Source of the DNA: Brenneria sp. hezel4-2-4
GTDB taxonomy: Bacteria > Pseudomonadota > Gammaproteobacteria > Enterobacterales > Enterobacteriaceae
Length of the DNA: 64,000 nt
Direction of reading: 5' to 3'
Assembly: GCF_013155275.1 (NCBI RefSeq)
Contig: NZ_JABJXS010000008.1
Coordinates: 1-64,000, forward strand
The notes under the pieces were generated by a model. That model saw only the letters and a program-made list of their open reading frames with translations. It made no database searches and was not told the origin of the DNA. This document shows positions 40,163 through 48,924 of this stretch, piece by piece (position 1 is the stretch's first letter; the number at the start of each line of letters is the position of its first letter). The position numbers were made by a program, and so were the translations under genes.

Positions 40163-40402
40163 ATGGGTAGCATTAATCTCCGTATCGATGATGATCTTAA
40201 AGCACGCTCCTACGCCGCACTTGAAAAATTGGGGGTTACGCCTTCTGAAGCATTGCGTCTTACGCTGGAATACATTGCTGAAAATGAACGTCTTCCCTTC
40301 AAACAAACGTTACTTAGTGATGAAGATGCTGAATTAGTAGAAATTGTCCGTGAACGCCTTCGCAACCCTAAACCAGTACGTGTGACGTTGGATGATCTTT
40401 AA
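40163..40402 (+). CDS. relB: Antitoxin RelB
   Basis: A 79-aa antitoxin and autorepressor. The ribbon-helix-helix N-terminus SINLRIDDDLKARSYAALEKLG binds the operator, and the C-terminal part (RERLRNPKPVRVTLDDL) wraps RelE. It is close to E. coli K-12 RelB along its full length, ending one residue before the relE overlap. The start MGSIN at 40163 follows AAGG. The segment TATGTAAATACAAA near 40139-40152 could be the operator. Likely horizontally spread. Confidence 0.95.
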   Translation: MGSINLRIDDDLKARSYAALEKLGVTPSEALRLTLEYIAENERLPFKQTLLSDEDAELVEIVRERLRNPKPVRVTLDDL

Positions 40403-40689
40403 TGTCGTATTTTCTGGATTTTGACGAACGCGCACTAAAGGAATGGCGCAAGCTGGGCGAGACGGTTCGCAATCAATTCAAAAAGAAACTGGCCGATATT
40501 CTGGAAGCACCGCGTATAGAAGCAAACAAATTACGAGGGATGCCGGACTGCTACAAAATAAAGCTGCGTTCTGCTGGCTACCGGTTGGTTTACCAGGTTC
40601 AGGATGAAAAAGTGGTGGTTTTTGTCGTGTCAGTTGGCAAACGTGAGCACTCCGAAACCTACGACGATGCGATAAAACGATTACGCTAG
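40402..40689 (+). CDS. relE: mRNA interferase toxin RelE
   Basis: A 95-aa ribosome-dependent endonuclease that cuts mRNA in the A site under stress. All catalytic residues known from E. coli RelE are in place: Lys52, Lys54, Arg61, Arg81 and Tyr87, so the toxin should be active. The start overlaps the relB stop (TAATG), giving coupled translation. The pair is inserted between the tRNA-Pro terminator and a second copy of its 3' flank. Confidence 0.95.
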   Translation: MSYFLDFDERALKEWRKLGETVRNQFKKKLADILEAPRIEANKLRGMPDCYKIKLRSAGYRLVYQVQDEKVVVFVVSVGKREHSETYDDAIKRLR

Positions 40690-40712
40690 TAATAAATACA
40701 TCCCTCCTTCAG

Positions 40713-40768
40713 CATCCTGTCTGGATTAGCGGGTTTTTTATTGCCTGTTGTCCATCGGTATACCCTGT
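40713..40768 (+). repeat. Direct repeat, right copy
   Basis: This is the second copy of the 56-nt tRNA-flank segment, 24 bp after relE, and keeps the CGGGTTTTTT run. Beyond it the 40690-41177 gap contains the short shared piece GTATAACTAC...GAAATCAAA and then a very AT-rich stretch (40940-41060). That stretch probably carries the promoter of the ail-like gene; I see no further gene. Confidence 0.75.
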
Positions 40769-41177
40769 ATAACTACTTCTGAAATCAAAGCCGCGTAACT
40801 GTTCATCTCCGTCGCTCGCTGTGTTTTTTACTTACCGGTAAAAGGAGGCATTCACGGAGTTTACTCAGAATATGATTTTGAAAGCGATGTTCCCAGCCAA
40901 GCCTGCCGCTTATGGTTTTTTACACTTCCCTTACCTAAGAAATTTCTCAAAATCACGTTTCAAACTGGCTTTGTTTTGTTGTTTTTGTTTTATAACATTT
41001 TGTTTTTTAATTAATTTAATGTATCCATTTTATAAGTTATCTCAGATAACCGGCTTTACATGATTTTTATTAAATGCAATTTTGTGTGCGAAAAAAATAC
41101 GTACAGTGTCCGGATGTTACTGAATTCATACGCTGTATGGCTCACTTTTGTATTGTTCAAACATGGAAGATATGTTG

Positions 41178-41711
41178 ATGATGAAAAAAACGACACTGCT
41201 GCTTTCCGCCCTGGCTGCCTGCGGTATGGGAATGTCTGTTGCTCATGCGGCGCAAACGATCTCCTTAGGTTATGCGCAAGCGAACGTTGATGGTTTCAAA
41301 GATCTGAAAGGTATTACCGCCAAGTATCATTATCAGGGAACGTCTCCTGTCGGCATTATCGGCTCTTTTACCTACCTGAGTGGAAAAGACGATTATTACG
41401 ATTCGGAGTTTAATTCCAACGATAGCTTTAAAGTGAAGTACTACTCCCTGATGGCCGGCCCGTCTTATCGCTTTAACGATCTGGTAAGCATCTATGGTCT
41501 GGCCGGTATCGGTCATGGGAAAATTGACTGGAAATATAACTACGGCCCATTTGTTGAATCAGGAAGTGAGGATGAGTCGCGTTTTGCTTATGGCTTAGGT
41601 ATTCAAATCACGCCAGCGGTTAACTGGGCGATTGATATCGGCTATGAAGGCACCAAAATTGATGACGCAAAAATCGACGCCTTCAATATCGGTGTAGGCT
41701 ACCGCTTCTGA
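41178..41711 (+). CDS. Ail/Lom/OmpX-family outer membrane protein
   Basis: A 177-aa eight-stranded beta-barrel protein. It has a signal peptide (MMKKTTLLLSALAACGMGMSVAHA), then ISLGYAQANVDGFKDLKGITAKYHY, VGIIGSFTYLSG, the AGPSYRF turn and the C-terminal aromatic VGYRF expected of barrel proteins. Relatives act in adhesion, serum resistance (Ail) or envelope stress (OmpX). Start choice: ATG 41178 is seven bases after GGAAGA; 41172 and 41181 are alternatives. It stands alone after relBE, so it may belong to the same accessory insertion. Confidence 0.85.
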   Translation: MMKKTTLLLSALAACGMGMSVAHAAQTISLGYAQANVDGFKDLKGITAKYHYQGTSPVGIIGSFTYLSGKDDYYDSEFNSNDSFKVKYYSLMAGPSYRFNDLVSIYGLAGIGHGKIDWKYNYGPFVESGSEDESRFAYGLGIQITPAVNWAIDIGYEGTKIDDAKIDAFNIGVGYRF

Positions 41712-41748
41712 TTTAGAGTATAAATAGCCGGCGAGGAAAACCTGCTGG

Positions 41749-43353
41749 CTATTTTTCGTCCTGAGCATCGTCTTTTATCATAAAACTCTCCAATGATTTA
41801 TCGTGGTTGTAACGTAGCCAGGCGATTAACGATTCGTTGTCCATGGGTCTGGCGTAAAGAAACCCCTGCATGTAAATCACACCGCGCTGTTTTAAGTAAG
41901 TCAGTTGTCTGGCGTTTTCAACGCCTTCCGCCACCATTTTAAGCTTCATCCGGTGGCTTAGGTTAATGATGGCATCAAGTATTGGCGCGTCCTCATCCAA
42001 TGACGAGATGGCGCTGACGAATCCCTTATCGATTTTCAGATAATCCAAAGGGAAGTTTTGCAGGTATGAGAGCGAACAATGACCGGTGCCAAAATCGTCA
42101 ATAGCTATCAGGAAACCCTCTTCACGCAGTTGATGTAACCGCTGTATGACGTCGGAACCATTGCTGATAAGGCTTCGTTCCGTAAGCTCCAGCGTAATCT
42201 TCAGTTGGTGAGACGCGACCTTGGCTTCGAAACGGCGGACGTCTGAAACAAAAGTCGGATGCTGTAAATGTTCCGCGGCGACATTGAGGCCCAGATGGAA
42301 CCCCGGACTTACCCGCCAGCCCGCGATGTCCGTCGCGACGAGGTCAAACAGGTGTCGGGTAATGGGAATAATCATGTTTTCCGCTTCGGCGGCCGCGATA
42401 AAGATGTCCGGCCTAATCCATTTTCCGCTGTTACGTCGCCAGCGCAGTAGCGCTTCGACGCCGAGACAATGGTTTTCCGCTGAGTCGTAGATTGGCTGGT
42501 AATAAACGGAGAATTCACCATTAGCGATCCCTTTTTTAATTTCATCCCGAAATAATAGCTTGCGCTTTTGCCAGTTCCACACGCCGAAGGTAAAAAACAG
42601 GGATAAGATTAACGTGATGGGAAGAAAGGTAAAAAACGTTTGTTTCCAGGTTCTTATCGATTCTTCGATCGGCGCGGTCACCTGTACGGCAATCGGGAAC
42701 TTATCCGATTTTATTTCAAACTCAGCGAGGGGAAAGAGGCCTGAAACCGCAGGGAATGGCTGGCCAACCTGAATGGGATAGCCGTTATTTACCGTTAACG
42801 TCAATTGGTAGCCACGCGCCTCCCCGATCGCCAGCATCAGGTCGATAAGATATTGGGCGTCGACCATGGCGTAGGCGCCATAGCCATGGAGCGGCATTTG
42901 AACGAAGATGATTCCCGGGCGGCTTTTCACACTGGATGAGCCAGCGATTGACAGACTCCAGCGTGTTGGCAGAGGGGAAGGTAAAGGCTGCATGATCACG
43001 ACGTCCATGGGGGGAGAGGCATGACGGAACGTCGACGAACAGTAGACAGTAGTATCCTTGGTGACGCCGATCGCGCGAAAGTAGGAAAACACCGAGCCAA
43101 GCCGCTGCAATTCAGCGCCGATCACATTGCATGGCTGACCGCTCAAGCGCTGGATTTCGGCAACCATCTCCCACGCTTGTTCGGTGATGTTTTCCGCGTG
43201 ATGCAGAGCGATTAACGCAGTAGATTCGAGATTCCGTTTAACCATCACCCGGGATTCGACGAAGGTGAATAGCAATCCAAGTAGCAGCGGTAATACACTT
43301 GCTGTCAGCAATAACGGCCAGTGACTTTTATATTTGCCATATCCGGGAATCAT
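41749..43353 (-). CDS. CSS-motif EAL-domain c-di-GMP phosphodiesterase
   Basis: A 534-aa membrane protein likely to hydrolyse cyclic di-GMP to pGpG. An N-terminal helix (about 14-35) and a second near residue 245 enclose a periplasmic CSS domain with the Cys-Ser-Ser motif (TTVYCSSTF). The EAL domain (about 275-520) has VEALLRW, LNVAAEH, ELTERS, DDFGTG, KIDKGF, AEGVEN and QGFLYARP, so the metal and catalytic residues look complete. There is no GGDEF domain. The family resembles E. coli PdeB/PdeC/PdeD. The start at 43353 follows AAGGAG by six bases. Confidence 0.9.
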   Translation of the reverse strand: MIPGYGKYKSHWPLLLTASVLPLLLGLLFTFVESRVMVKRNLESTALIALHHAENITEQAWEMVAEIQRLSGQPCNVIGAELQRLGSVFSYFRAIGVTKDTTVYCSSTFRHASPPMDVVIMQPLPSPLPTRWSLSIAGSSSVKSRPGIIFVQMPLHGYGAYAMVDAQYLIDLMLAIGEARGYQLTLTVNNGYPIQVGQPFPAVSGLFPLAEFEIKSDKFPIAVQVTAPIEESIRTWKQTFFTFLPITLILSLFFTFGVWNWQKRKLLFRDEIKKGIANGEFSVYYQPIYDSAENHCLGVEALLRWRRNSGKWIRPDIFIAAAEAENMIIPITRHLFDLVATDIAGWRVSPGFHLGLNVAAEHLQHPTFVSDVRRFEAKVASHQLKITLELTERSLISNGSDVIQRLHQLREEGFLIAIDDFGTGHCSLSYLQNFPLDYLKIDKGFVSAISSLDEDAPILDAIINLSHRMKLKMVAEGVENARQLTYLKQRGVIYMQGFLYARPMDNESLIAWLRYNHDKSLESFMIKDDAQDEK

Positions 43354-43549
43354 CCACATCTCCTTTTTTGGCGGATCCAATGCCTAGGATGAGGATACGT
43401 GAGTCGACGGCAGTGGCAAGTCTACAGAACCAGAAGATGTTGTATTCACTCTTAATTTCTGAGGCTGCTCGAATAAGTCGTGTCCGTAAAAAGCCTTTCT
43501 CTCAAGGTGATGGCGATTGGATATAACCAGGCAATTATTATTATAGTTT

Positions 43550-44749
43550 CTATTTCACGGCTACGAGCGCTTGGGCGCAGGCCCAGGCCGAACTCCAGGC
43601 CCATTGGAAGTTGTAGCCGCCGAGCCAGCCGGTGACGTCGACCACCTCGCCGATAAAATACAATCCCGGAACGTTGCGGGCTTCCATCGTTTTGGAGGAT
43701 AACTCACGGGTATCCACGCCGCCTAACGTCACTTCCGCCGTCCGATAGCCTTCTGTGCCATTGGGTTGCACCCGCCATTGCTGGAGGTTGGTTTCAATTT
43801 GCTGTTGCTGGATGTTGTTCAACTGCTTCAGCGTGACGTCCGGCAATTGTCCCAGCGTTTGCAGACAGTCGACCAGCCGTTTTGGCAGCCATTGCGCCAG
43901 GGTGGTTTTCAGACTTTGATTGGGGTGAGCCGCCCGTTCATCATTAATCAGCGCCGCCAAATCCTGATGCGGCAGCAAATTGATCGTGACGAACTCGCCG
44001 GCCTGCCAGTAGCTGGAGAGTTGCAGCACCGCCGGGCCGGAAAGCCCCCGATGCGTAAACAGCATGTTTTCCCGGAACGTCGCGCCGTTTTCGGCCGTTA
44101 TCACCGCGGGTACGGAGACGCCGGATAGCGTCTGCAAGTGTTCCAGCAATGGTTTATGCAGCGTAAAGGGCACCAGCGCCGCGCGCGTCGGCAGGACGTT
44201 TAACCCAAATTGCCGGGCGATTTGATAACCAAACGGCGTCGCCCCCAGGCCCGGCATCGACAGGCCGCCGCTGGCGATCACCAGCGCCGGGCTATGAAGC
44301 GTCGTACCGTCGGCTAATTGCAAAATGAACGCACCATCCGGTTTTTCCACCGTCGCCACTTCGCTGCGTAAACGCATCGTGACGTTAGCCTGCTCGCATT
44401 CCTTAAGCAACATATCGACGATCTGCTGAGCGGAATCATCGCAAAACAGTTGACCGAGGGTTTTCTCGTGGTAGGCGATATTGTGGCTATTCACCAGGCT
44501 GATAAAGTCCCATTGGGTATAGCGCGCCAGGGCCGATTTACAAAAGTGGGGATTTTGGGACAGATAAGCCGCCGGCTCGGCGTACAGATTGGTAAAGTTG
44601 CAGCGTCCCCCTCCGGACATCAAAATTTTACGTCCGGGTTTTTTACCATTGTCGAGCAGCAGAACGCGCAGTCCCTGTTGTCCGGCCTGTGCGGCACAGA
44701 ACAATCCCGCGGCTCCGGCGCCGATAATGACAACGTCAAACTGTTCCAC
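43550..44749 (-). CDS. yhiN: FAD-dependent oxidoreductase YhiN (HI0933 family)
   Basis: A 399-aa flavoprotein of unknown substrate. The N-terminal dinucleotide fold is VVIIGAGAAGLFCAAQAGQQG, followed by GGGRCNFTN. The C-terminal GEVVDVTGWLGGYNFQWAWSSA is typical of the BaiN/HI0933 family. It is divergent from pitA across 280 bp, as in E. coli. That gap holds a TATAAT-like element at about 44881 but no clear gene. Confidence 0.92.
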   Translation of the reverse strand: MEQFDVVIIGAGAAGLFCAAQAGQQGLRVLLLDNGKKPGRKILMSGGGRCNFTNLYAEPAAYLSQNPHFCKSALARYTQWDFISLVNSHNIAYHEKTLGQLFCDDSAQQIVDMLLKECEQANVTMRLRSEVATVEKPDGAFILQLADGTTLHSPALVIASGGLSMPGLGATPFGYQIARQFGLNVLPTRAALVPFTLHKPLLEHLQTLSGVSVPAVITAENGATFRENMLFTHRGLSGPAVLQLSSYWQAGEFVTINLLPHQDLAALINDERAAHPNQSLKTTLAQWLPKRLVDCLQTLGQLPDVTLKQLNNIQQQQIETNLQQWRVQPNGTEGYRTAEVTLGGVDTRELSSKTMEARNVPGLYFIGEVVDVTGWLGGYNFQWAWSSAWACAQALVAVK

Positions 44750-45029
44750 AATGGTTTCTCCGGTTATTGGCGCTGGCGTCCTCTGCCCTGACAGGAAGCC
44801 TGCAACGTTCAGGGCGGCAAATTGTAGTGTCCGTTTCTGTCAGATGCCAGCGTAACAATTTGCGTGTTTTGGTAAAAATGTATAATACATTGATTTTTAT
44901 TGACTAAGTGGACTTTTCATCCGTATCCATCACACCCTAAGTCAAAAAAAAGTCATATTTCCCTTTTCCCCGCCCCCGCTTGTCGCCGATAATGCGCCGC
45001 GTTCATGACCACTAAATGGCCTAACGCTT

Positions 45030-46538
45030 ATGCTACATTTATTTGCCGGACTGGATTACTACACCGGCCTGATGTTGATACTGGCTTTGTTGTTTGTATT
45101 ATTTTATGAAGCCATCAATGGCTTTCACGATACAGCCAACGCTGTCGCTACCGTTATTTATACCCGTGCCATGCGAGCGCAGTTCGCTGTCGTTATGGCG
45201 GGCGTGTTTAATTTTTTCGGCGTGCTGCTGGGGGGACTCAGCGTTGCTTACGCAATTGTCCATCTGCTCCCCACGGATTTATTGCTGAATGTCAGTTCAG
45301 CTCACGGGCTGGCGATGGTCTTTTCCATGCTGCTGGCCGCCATCATCTGGAATCTCGGCACCTGGTATTTCGGGCTTCCCGCCTCAAGTTCGCACACGTT
45401 GATCGGCGCCATCATCGGTATTGGTTTAACCAACGCCTTACTGACGGATACCTCCGTGGTGGATGCGCTCAATGTTCCCAAGATGATCGCTATTTTCCTG
45501 TCGTTAATTTTATCGCCGATCGTCGGGATGATTATTGCGGGTCTGATGGTTTTCCTGTTACGCCGTTTCTGGAGCAACAGTAAAAAACGCAAGCGGGTAC
45601 ACCTTACGCCAAGCGACCGTGAAAAACAGGATGGTAAACGCAAGCCGCCATTCTGGACGCGTACCGCGCTGATTTTATCCGCTATCGGCGTCAGCTTTTC
45701 ACACGGCGCGAATGATGGTCAGAAAGGTATTGGTCTGATCATGCTGGTACTGATTGGCGTGGCGCCCGCCGGCTTTATCGTCAATATGAACGCCTCCGGC
45801 TATGACATCAGCCGTACCCGCGATTCCGTGGTCAATTTACAGGAGTATTATCAGCAACACGGCGCGGCGCTGGCGCATGTCATCGACCTTTCTCCGCCGC
45901 TGATCCCGGCGCCGGAAAAAACCATTCCGGCGAACGGCAACGTCGATTTTCACTGCGATAGCTCGCGCGTCATGATTGCCATCGAGCAAACCCAGGTGTT
46001 GTTGAGCAACCTGAAAAGCTACGAGCAGTTAAGCGCGGACGATCGCGGTAAAGTGCGCCGCTTGCTGATGTGTATTGCCGATACCATGGATCGGATCGTC
46101 AAACTGCCGGAAACGCCGACGGAAGATAGGCGCTACCTGAGCAACCTGCGTAACGACCTGCTGCATACCATTGAGTATGCGCCTATCTGGATCATCATCG
46201 CCGTCGCGCTGGCGCTCTCTCTGGGTACGATGGTGGGCTGGAAGCGTGTTGCAACCACGATTGGCGAGAAAATCGGCAAGAAAGGAATGACCTATGCGCA
46301 GGGCGTCTCGGCGCAGGTCACCGCCGCGCTGTCGATTGGCGTCGCCAGCTATACCGGGATGCCGGTCTCCACCACCCACGTGTTGTCATCGGCGGTCGCC
46401 GGGACGATGATCGTTGATGGCGGCGGCGTTCAGGGTAAAACGGTGAAAAATATCCTGCTGGCCTGGGTATTGACGCTGCCGGTATCGTTGTTGCTGTCCG
46501 GCACCTTGTACTGGTTGGCATTAAAAATTATTTTGTGA
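45030..46538 (+). CDS. pitA: Low-affinity inorganic phosphate transporter PitA
   Basis: A 502-aa metal-phosphate/proton symporter of the PiT family with about ten membrane helices. The paired family signatures are [18 protein letters not shown] near residues 32-49 and its repeat [12 protein letters not shown]. The charged cytoplasmic loop between about 180 and 200 and the segment [16 protein letters not shown] are also typical. It is E. coli-like throughout. Its stop codon touches the first unit of the 73-bp repeat array. Confidence 0.95.
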   Translation: MLHLFAGLDYYTGLMLILALLFVLFYEAINGFHDTANAVATVIYTRAMRAQFAVVMAGVFNFFGVLLGGLSVAYAIVHLLPTDLLLNVSSAHGLAMVFSMLLAAIIWNLGTWYFGLPASSSHTLIGAIIGIGLTNALLTDTSVVDALNVPKMIAIFLSLILSPIVGMIIAGLMVFLLRRFWSNSKKRKRVHLTPSDREKQDGKRKPPFWTRTALILSAIGVSFSHGANDGQKGIGLIMLVLIGVAPAGFIVNMNASGYDISRTRDSVVNLQEYYQQHGAALAHVIDLSPPLIPAPEKTIPANGNVDFHCDSSRVMIAIEQTQVLLSNLKSYEQLSADDRGKVRRLLMCIADTMDRIVKLPETPTEDRRYLSNLRNDLLHTIEYAPIWIIIAVALALSLGTMVGWKRVATTIGEKIGKKGMTYAQGVSAQVTAALSIGVASYTGMPVSTTHVLSSAVAGTMIVDGGGVQGKTVKNILLAWVLTLPVSLLLSGTLYWLALKIIL

Positions 46539-46717
46539 GGGTGATGGGCAGGGATAGCCCACATAAAAAATTTCCTGGAGAAATTTTTAACGTCGCTTGC
46601 GACAGCCCGCAGGGTGATGGGCAGGGATAGCCCACATAAAAAATTTCCTGGAGAAATTTTTAACGTCGCTTGCGACGGCCCGTAGGGTGATGGGCAGGGA
46701 TAGCCCATCATAAAAAA
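46538..46717 (+). repeat. 73-bp tandem array of the three-hairpin repeat
   Basis: Two complete 73-bp units start at 46538 and 46611 and a third is cut off after hairpin III at 46684. Each unit has hairpin III (TGGGC...GCCCA around CAGGGAT), hairpin I (AAATTTC-CTGGA-GAAATTT) and hairpin II (GTCGC-TT-GCGAC). The two full units are almost identical, pointing to recent duplication. The array fills the space between the pitA stop codon and the terminator. Confidence 0.9.
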
Positions 46718-46745
46718 GGCGATTCTTACAGGATCGCCTTTTTAT
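46712..46745. terminator. Bidirectional pitA/uspB terminator
   Basis: The stem AAAAAGGCGAT/ATCGCCTTTTT (about 46713-46743) has T-runs on both strands. It lies between the convergent pitA and uspB genes. Confidence 0.88.
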
Positions 46746-46768
46746 TACTCTGGATAACCGTTCATTGT

Positions 46769-47104
46769 TTAATACCAAATCAGCATCGCTACCAAGCTGA
46801 TGACCACTAATCCGCATAAGGCTGTCGTGAGCAGAAACTGACCGCGCACCCTTTCACAGCGCCGCATAAACTCAGGATCGTGATGTTCAAGATAACGCTG
46901 CGCGTAGATATAACGTACCAGTCTGATTTGTTTGCTTGGCTGACCGTGTGATGTGAAAAAACCACCCCCATCCACGTACTGATAAAGCAACGGGTCACAG
47001 TCACGTAATATCAGCAGTAATACGCGTAATGAGGAATAATATCGCGCCATATTGATGATGCAGACAACACATAAAGCCCAGAAAAGCGCAAATGTACTGA
47101 TCAT
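46769..47104 (-). CDS. uspB: Universal stress protein B
   Basis: A 111-aa integral membrane protein with two predicted helices (about 1-21 and 88-110). It is nearly identical to E. coli UspB, including the block [19 protein letters not shown]. coli uspB is induced in stationary phase by RpoS and affects ethanol tolerance; the mechanism is unknown. The start MISTFALFW gives the E. coli length; an in-frame codon at 47146 is not used. It is divergent from uspA. Confidence 0.95.
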   Translation of the reverse strand: MISTFALFWALCVVCIINMARYYSSLRVLLLILRDCDPLLYQYVDGGGFFTSHGQPSKQIRLVRYIYAQRYLEHHDPEFMRRCERVRGQFLLTTALCGLVVISLVAMLIWY

Positions 47105-47670
47105 GCTCCCCTCCCGGTTCCCGATTGTGTTATTCGTCGGAGGCAATGGCTATACAGGTTTTGCCGGCGGCGCCTCGGCGAATATTTATGCCACACGTTC
47201 TTGACGTGATTTTATCATGCGGCCGGATGATCAATTTCATCACCGTTAACCCCATTGTTATTTCTCACCCTTTGAGAATGGCGGCATGCGCCGGCCGCTC
47301 TCACTTTTATTGTAGAAGAGGAACGTATTTTTTTGCTACAGATAGAGCAAAATCGGCGCAGTAGGCGACTTTCTCTGCCGTAATGCCCTCAGTCGAAGAA
47401 CAAACTGCGTGATTTGACCGCGAAAAGAAGCGCTTTCTACTACACTTACTCATAATATTGACAGGATTGAAAACAGTCTTTGATGAGATAATCAAGATGT
47501 TAGGTCTTCATAACCCGCGGTTTTCCTCATGACTGGCTAAAACGTGGCGTTGTGATCTGCTGAACATAACCATAATGCAGTGAAGTGTTATCATATAAGC
47601 CGCTGTTAAGTATCAGATTGGCAGGAAAATCTGCTGACCGATTATTAGTCTTTACGGAAGGAGTCTTATT
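47105..47670. other. uspB-uspA intergenic region
   Basis: This 566-bp stretch between two divergent stress genes holds no open frame that I can support. Several promoter-like elements are present, among them TTGACC near 47414 and an AT-rich TATCATATAAG segment about 75 bp before uspA. None is clear enough to assign. The length leaves room for an unrecognised small RNA or distal regulatory sites. Confidence 0.5.
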
Positions 47671-48108
47671 ATGGCTTACAAACATATCCTTATTGCTGTT
47701 GACCTTTCTCCGGAAAGCAAAGTGTTGGTGGAAAAAGCGGTCTCTATGGCGAGGCCGTATAACGCAAAGATTTCCTTAATTCATGTCGATGTGAATTACT
47801 CCGATCTTTATACCGGGCTTATCGACGTCAATCTGGGCGATATGCAGCAACGTATCTCTGAAGAAACCCAGAATGCGTTGACCGAACTTTCTCAGAATGC
47901 CGGTTATCCCATTACCGAAACATTAAGCGGCAGCGGCGATCTGGGGCAGGTGCTGGTGGATGCGATCAAAAAATATGATATGGATTTGGTGCTGTGCGGT
48001 CATCATCAGGATTTCTGGAGCAAACTGATGTCTTCCGCGCGTCAGCTGATTAATACCGTACATATCGATATGCTGATTGTTCCGCTGCGCGAAGATGACG
48101 ATGAATAA
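47671..48108 (+). CDS. uspA: Universal stress protein A
   Basis: A 145-aa cytoplasmic homodimeric stress protein, abundant in growth arrest. It starts [23 protein letters not shown] and is close to E. coli UspA throughout, including [17 protein letters not shown] and [21 protein letters not shown]. Like E. coli UspA it lacks the GxxGx(9)GS ATP loop of other family members. An AAGGAG site precedes the ATG. Terminator at 48146. Confidence 0.97.
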   Translation: MAYKHILIAVDLSPESKVLVEKAVSMARPYNAKISLIHVDVNYSDLYTGLIDVNLGDMQQRISEETQNALTELSQNAGYPITETLSGSGDLGQVLVDAIKKYDMDLVLCGHHQDFWSKLMSSARQLINTVHIDMLIVPLREDDDE

Positions 48109-48145
48109 AAAGTGGGTGCGGGCTGATTGATCTATTCCGATAACC

Positions 48146-48177
48146 AAAAGGCATGGCTTGTACGCTGTGCCTTTTTT
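48146..48177 (+). terminator. uspA terminator
   Basis: The stem AAAAGGCA (48146-48153) / TGCCTTTT (48168-48175) is followed by a T-run, about 40 bp after the uspA stop. Confidence 0.85.
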
Positions 48178-48243
48178 GTATAATAAAAAATTATCTCTTA
48201 TCCGATAAGCGCGTTTGTCCGCGGAGGAAAGGGGAAAGCAAGC

Positions 48244-48600
48244 TTAAAGCTGATTGTGGGGGATGCCGGCAGCCTGTGAAGTGACGGTCTGGTTTTGCTG
48301 TTCGCTGTGTAGAATACGATCGTGCGTCGAGGTGCTGGTTTTATCACGGTCCGCCCGGTAATAGTCATAGGGCAATAGTAGCGTGTCCGCCACGGCGGAG
48401 AACGGCAGATCGAGCGCCACCAGCGGCATCATCACCCAACTGGTGTCGTCATCGCGCAGCATATCCATACTGGCGCGCGTGCCGGCATAGTAGCCCTGAT
48501 CGGCGCCGGTGTGGGTCATCACGCTGGAACAACCGCTGATTGCCATCACTCCGCTGCCGGTGATGATGAAAGAAAACAGAGCACTTTTCAGTATGGTCAT
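48244..48600 (-). CDS. yidQ: YidQ/YceK-family lipoprotein (DUF1375)
   Basis: A 118-aa predicted lipoprotein. The lipobox is ISGC (Cys at about residue 24) after a hydrophobic N-terminus. The body has the family segments SSVMTHTGADQGYYAGTRAS and LDLPFSAVADTLLLPYD. The function is unknown. It lies divergently upstream of ibpA, as in E. coli, and shares the 321-bp intergenic region that carries the heat-shock promoter. Confidence 0.88.
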   Translation of the reverse strand: MTILKSALFSFIITGSGVMAISGCSSVMTHTGADQGYYAGTRASMDMLRDDDTSWVMMPLVALDLPFSAVADTLLLPYDYYRADRDKTSTSTHDRILHSEQQNQTVTSQAAGIPHNQL

Positions 48601-48778
48601 ATTATCGTCCGTTAGAGCAGAGCGAACCTTGCCTCGGTTATAAAACGCGGCGTCGGATAAGCGAACATCCGGTGGTTACGCGACGGCCTTCTTGTCTATC
48701 TCATCATTGAGTGTATGTGATAACACGCGCTTCATCGGTGAATATTGCATGAAAAACGCCAATTTTTCTTTTCGAGCT

Positions 48779-48806
48779 ATTGAAAGTCTGAGAGGGGTCA
48801 CCATAT
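48779..48806 (+). promoter_or_regulatory. Sigma32 promoter of ibpA
   Basis: TTGAAA (48780-48785) and CACCATAT (48799-48806) are 13 bp apart and resemble the heat-shock consensus CTTGAA...CCCCATNT. Transcription would start near 48812, giving a leader of about 110 nt. Nothing else in the yidQ-ibpA gap looks coding. Confidence 0.65.
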
Positions 48807-48811
48807 TGATG

Positions 48812-48924
48812 ACAAGCCTGATGAGAAAGATATGCCGTAAGGGTATCGCTTCAGGCGGCTAACCTGTCCCGAGGGAAGGTTGATGGTTAAATCCTCGCTG
48901 AATGTTTTAGGAGGCTGTTTTATG
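48812..48924 (+). ncRNA. ROSE-like RNA thermometer, ibpA leader
   Basis: Close to the start codon, CCTCGCT (48893-48899) can pair with the ribosome-binding site AGGAGG (48909-48914), leaving one unpaired G opposite the site. This bulged-G pairing is the mark of ROSE elements, which melt at heat-shock temperature. E. coli ibpA is controlled this way. The upstream part of the leader can form further hairpins. Confidence 0.7.

Noticed and set aside
46538-46717. CRISPR-like array
   Set aside because: Only two full units with no variable spacers; the whole 73-bp unit repeats, so it is a tandem repeat of an interspersed element.
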